Of a stretch of 64,000 bases of DNA, positions 63,564-64,000 are shown one piece after another. A program made the position numbers and the translations under genes. Numbering within the stretch: the first letter of the stretch is position 1; each line of letters starts with the position of its first letter. The stretch lies in NCBI GenBank assembly GCA_018105865.1, contig CM030837.1, forward strand, positions 8,380,725 to 8,444,724, read 5' to 3'. This DNA comes from Metaphire vulgaris. Taxonomy: Eukaryota > Annelida > Clitellata > Crassiclitellata > Megascolecidae. The notes below the pieces were generated by a model. That model saw only the letters and a program-made list of their open reading frames with translations, made no database searches and was not told the origin of the DNA.

Positions 63564-64000
63564 GTATCTGAACTCCTTCTAGCACTAGATATACTAGATA
63601 TACTTTGTGATAAAGCTAGTCTATCTGAGCTGCAATAGATTATTTGCTTTGTTGTTAGGTTAGGTTAAAAAGACAATTTATATAGCGCAAAAACATGAAC
63701 GAAGAGTCAAAGACTAGAGCGCTTTGCACTAATACGAGATCTTGAAGAAATAAGTTTTAAGTTTCCTTGTGAACAAATCAAGATTGGACTCTCTAGTCAC
63801 ATTGTTGACCAGAAATGAATTTCAGCAAGGACGTTTTTGATTGTTATGGTTTGATACTTTACCATTTTGTTTATAGTAGTAAATATGAACCAAGAAACAA
63901 GAATAAAACATGTGGCCATGTGCACTAAATCTAATAAATGTTGCATACTTTGACACTAACTTGACCTTCAAAGAACATTTTGCTAGACTGCTTTCACCAA
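63564..64000. other. Start of next intron, with dispersed repeat
   Basis: Contains the 'AATTTATATAGCGCAAAAACA' and 'TAGAGCGCTTTGCACTAATA' repeat at 63665-63850, similar to 33640-33850 and 59900-60070. No exon recognised before the window ends. Confidence 0.6.

Noticed and set aside
63185..63305. Upstream extension of the last exon with a Met and hydrophobic run
   Set aside because: It lies before a good acceptor (tgtacag), and the phase-1 junction at 63306 fits the preceding exon, so it is intron.

Overview
The window is AT-rich eukaryotic DNA from an animal, most likely an invertebrate. It has short exons with GT/AG introns, many microsatellites, CR1/L2-type LINE tails, mariner copies, tRNA-derived SINEs and an unusually heavy load of hAT-type DNA transposons. 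I cannot name the species. Every protein-coding exon I can support lies on the + strand and appears to belong to one giant muscle-type gene of the titin/obscurin/twitchin class. The gene enters the window already in progress and leaves it unfinished. About 40 exons, roughly 4,750 codons, are visible.

Layout of the gene. (1) 3252-3537: a classic intermediate-set Ig domain. (2) 5226-7985: a very large acidic exon built from Glu/Gln/Val/Ser repeats (17- and 21-residue units alternating as a 38-residue higher-order repeat). Its middle is frame-broken here, probably by assembly errors. (3) 9504-12587: two Ig domains, the first split by an intron and the second carrying a one-base frameshift. (4) An 11.8 kb intron full of transposons. 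(5) 24398-52460: 29 consecutive single-exon Ig domains, nearly all 282-294 nt, every one with phase 1-1 boundaries. (6) 52904-63563: a mixed region of Ig, Ig, Fn3-Fn3, Ig, Ig, Fn3 and a final Ig-like exon, resembling the Ig/Fn3 part of titin-, twitchin- or obscurin-like proteins. No kinase, RhoGEF or SH3 domain is inside the window.

The most interesting feature is the 29-domain array. These domains have lost both canonical Ig cysteines (B and F strands). Instead, every one carries a cysteine at the very start of the domain (usually 'PC', A strand) and 23 of 29 carry another in the last strand (usually 'SSC' or 'SNC', G strand). In muscle Ig domains the A'/G contact is the mechanical clamp, so an A-G disulfide could be a redox-sensitive lock on a molecular spring. 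Part of the array (37077-43130) has expanded recently: exons and introns repeat together with a 457 bp period.

The introns hold a dense record of transposition. At least ten elements have recognisable terminal inverted repeats and perfect 8 bp target-site duplications (hAT-type). Two nested sets are visible (22415-23806 and 43972-46531), and one element (43249-43800) contains a 31 bp copy of a nearby Ig exon. Two mariner copies, at least four LINE fragments, two tRNA-derived SINEs, a large palindrome and several microsatellites make up most of the rest.
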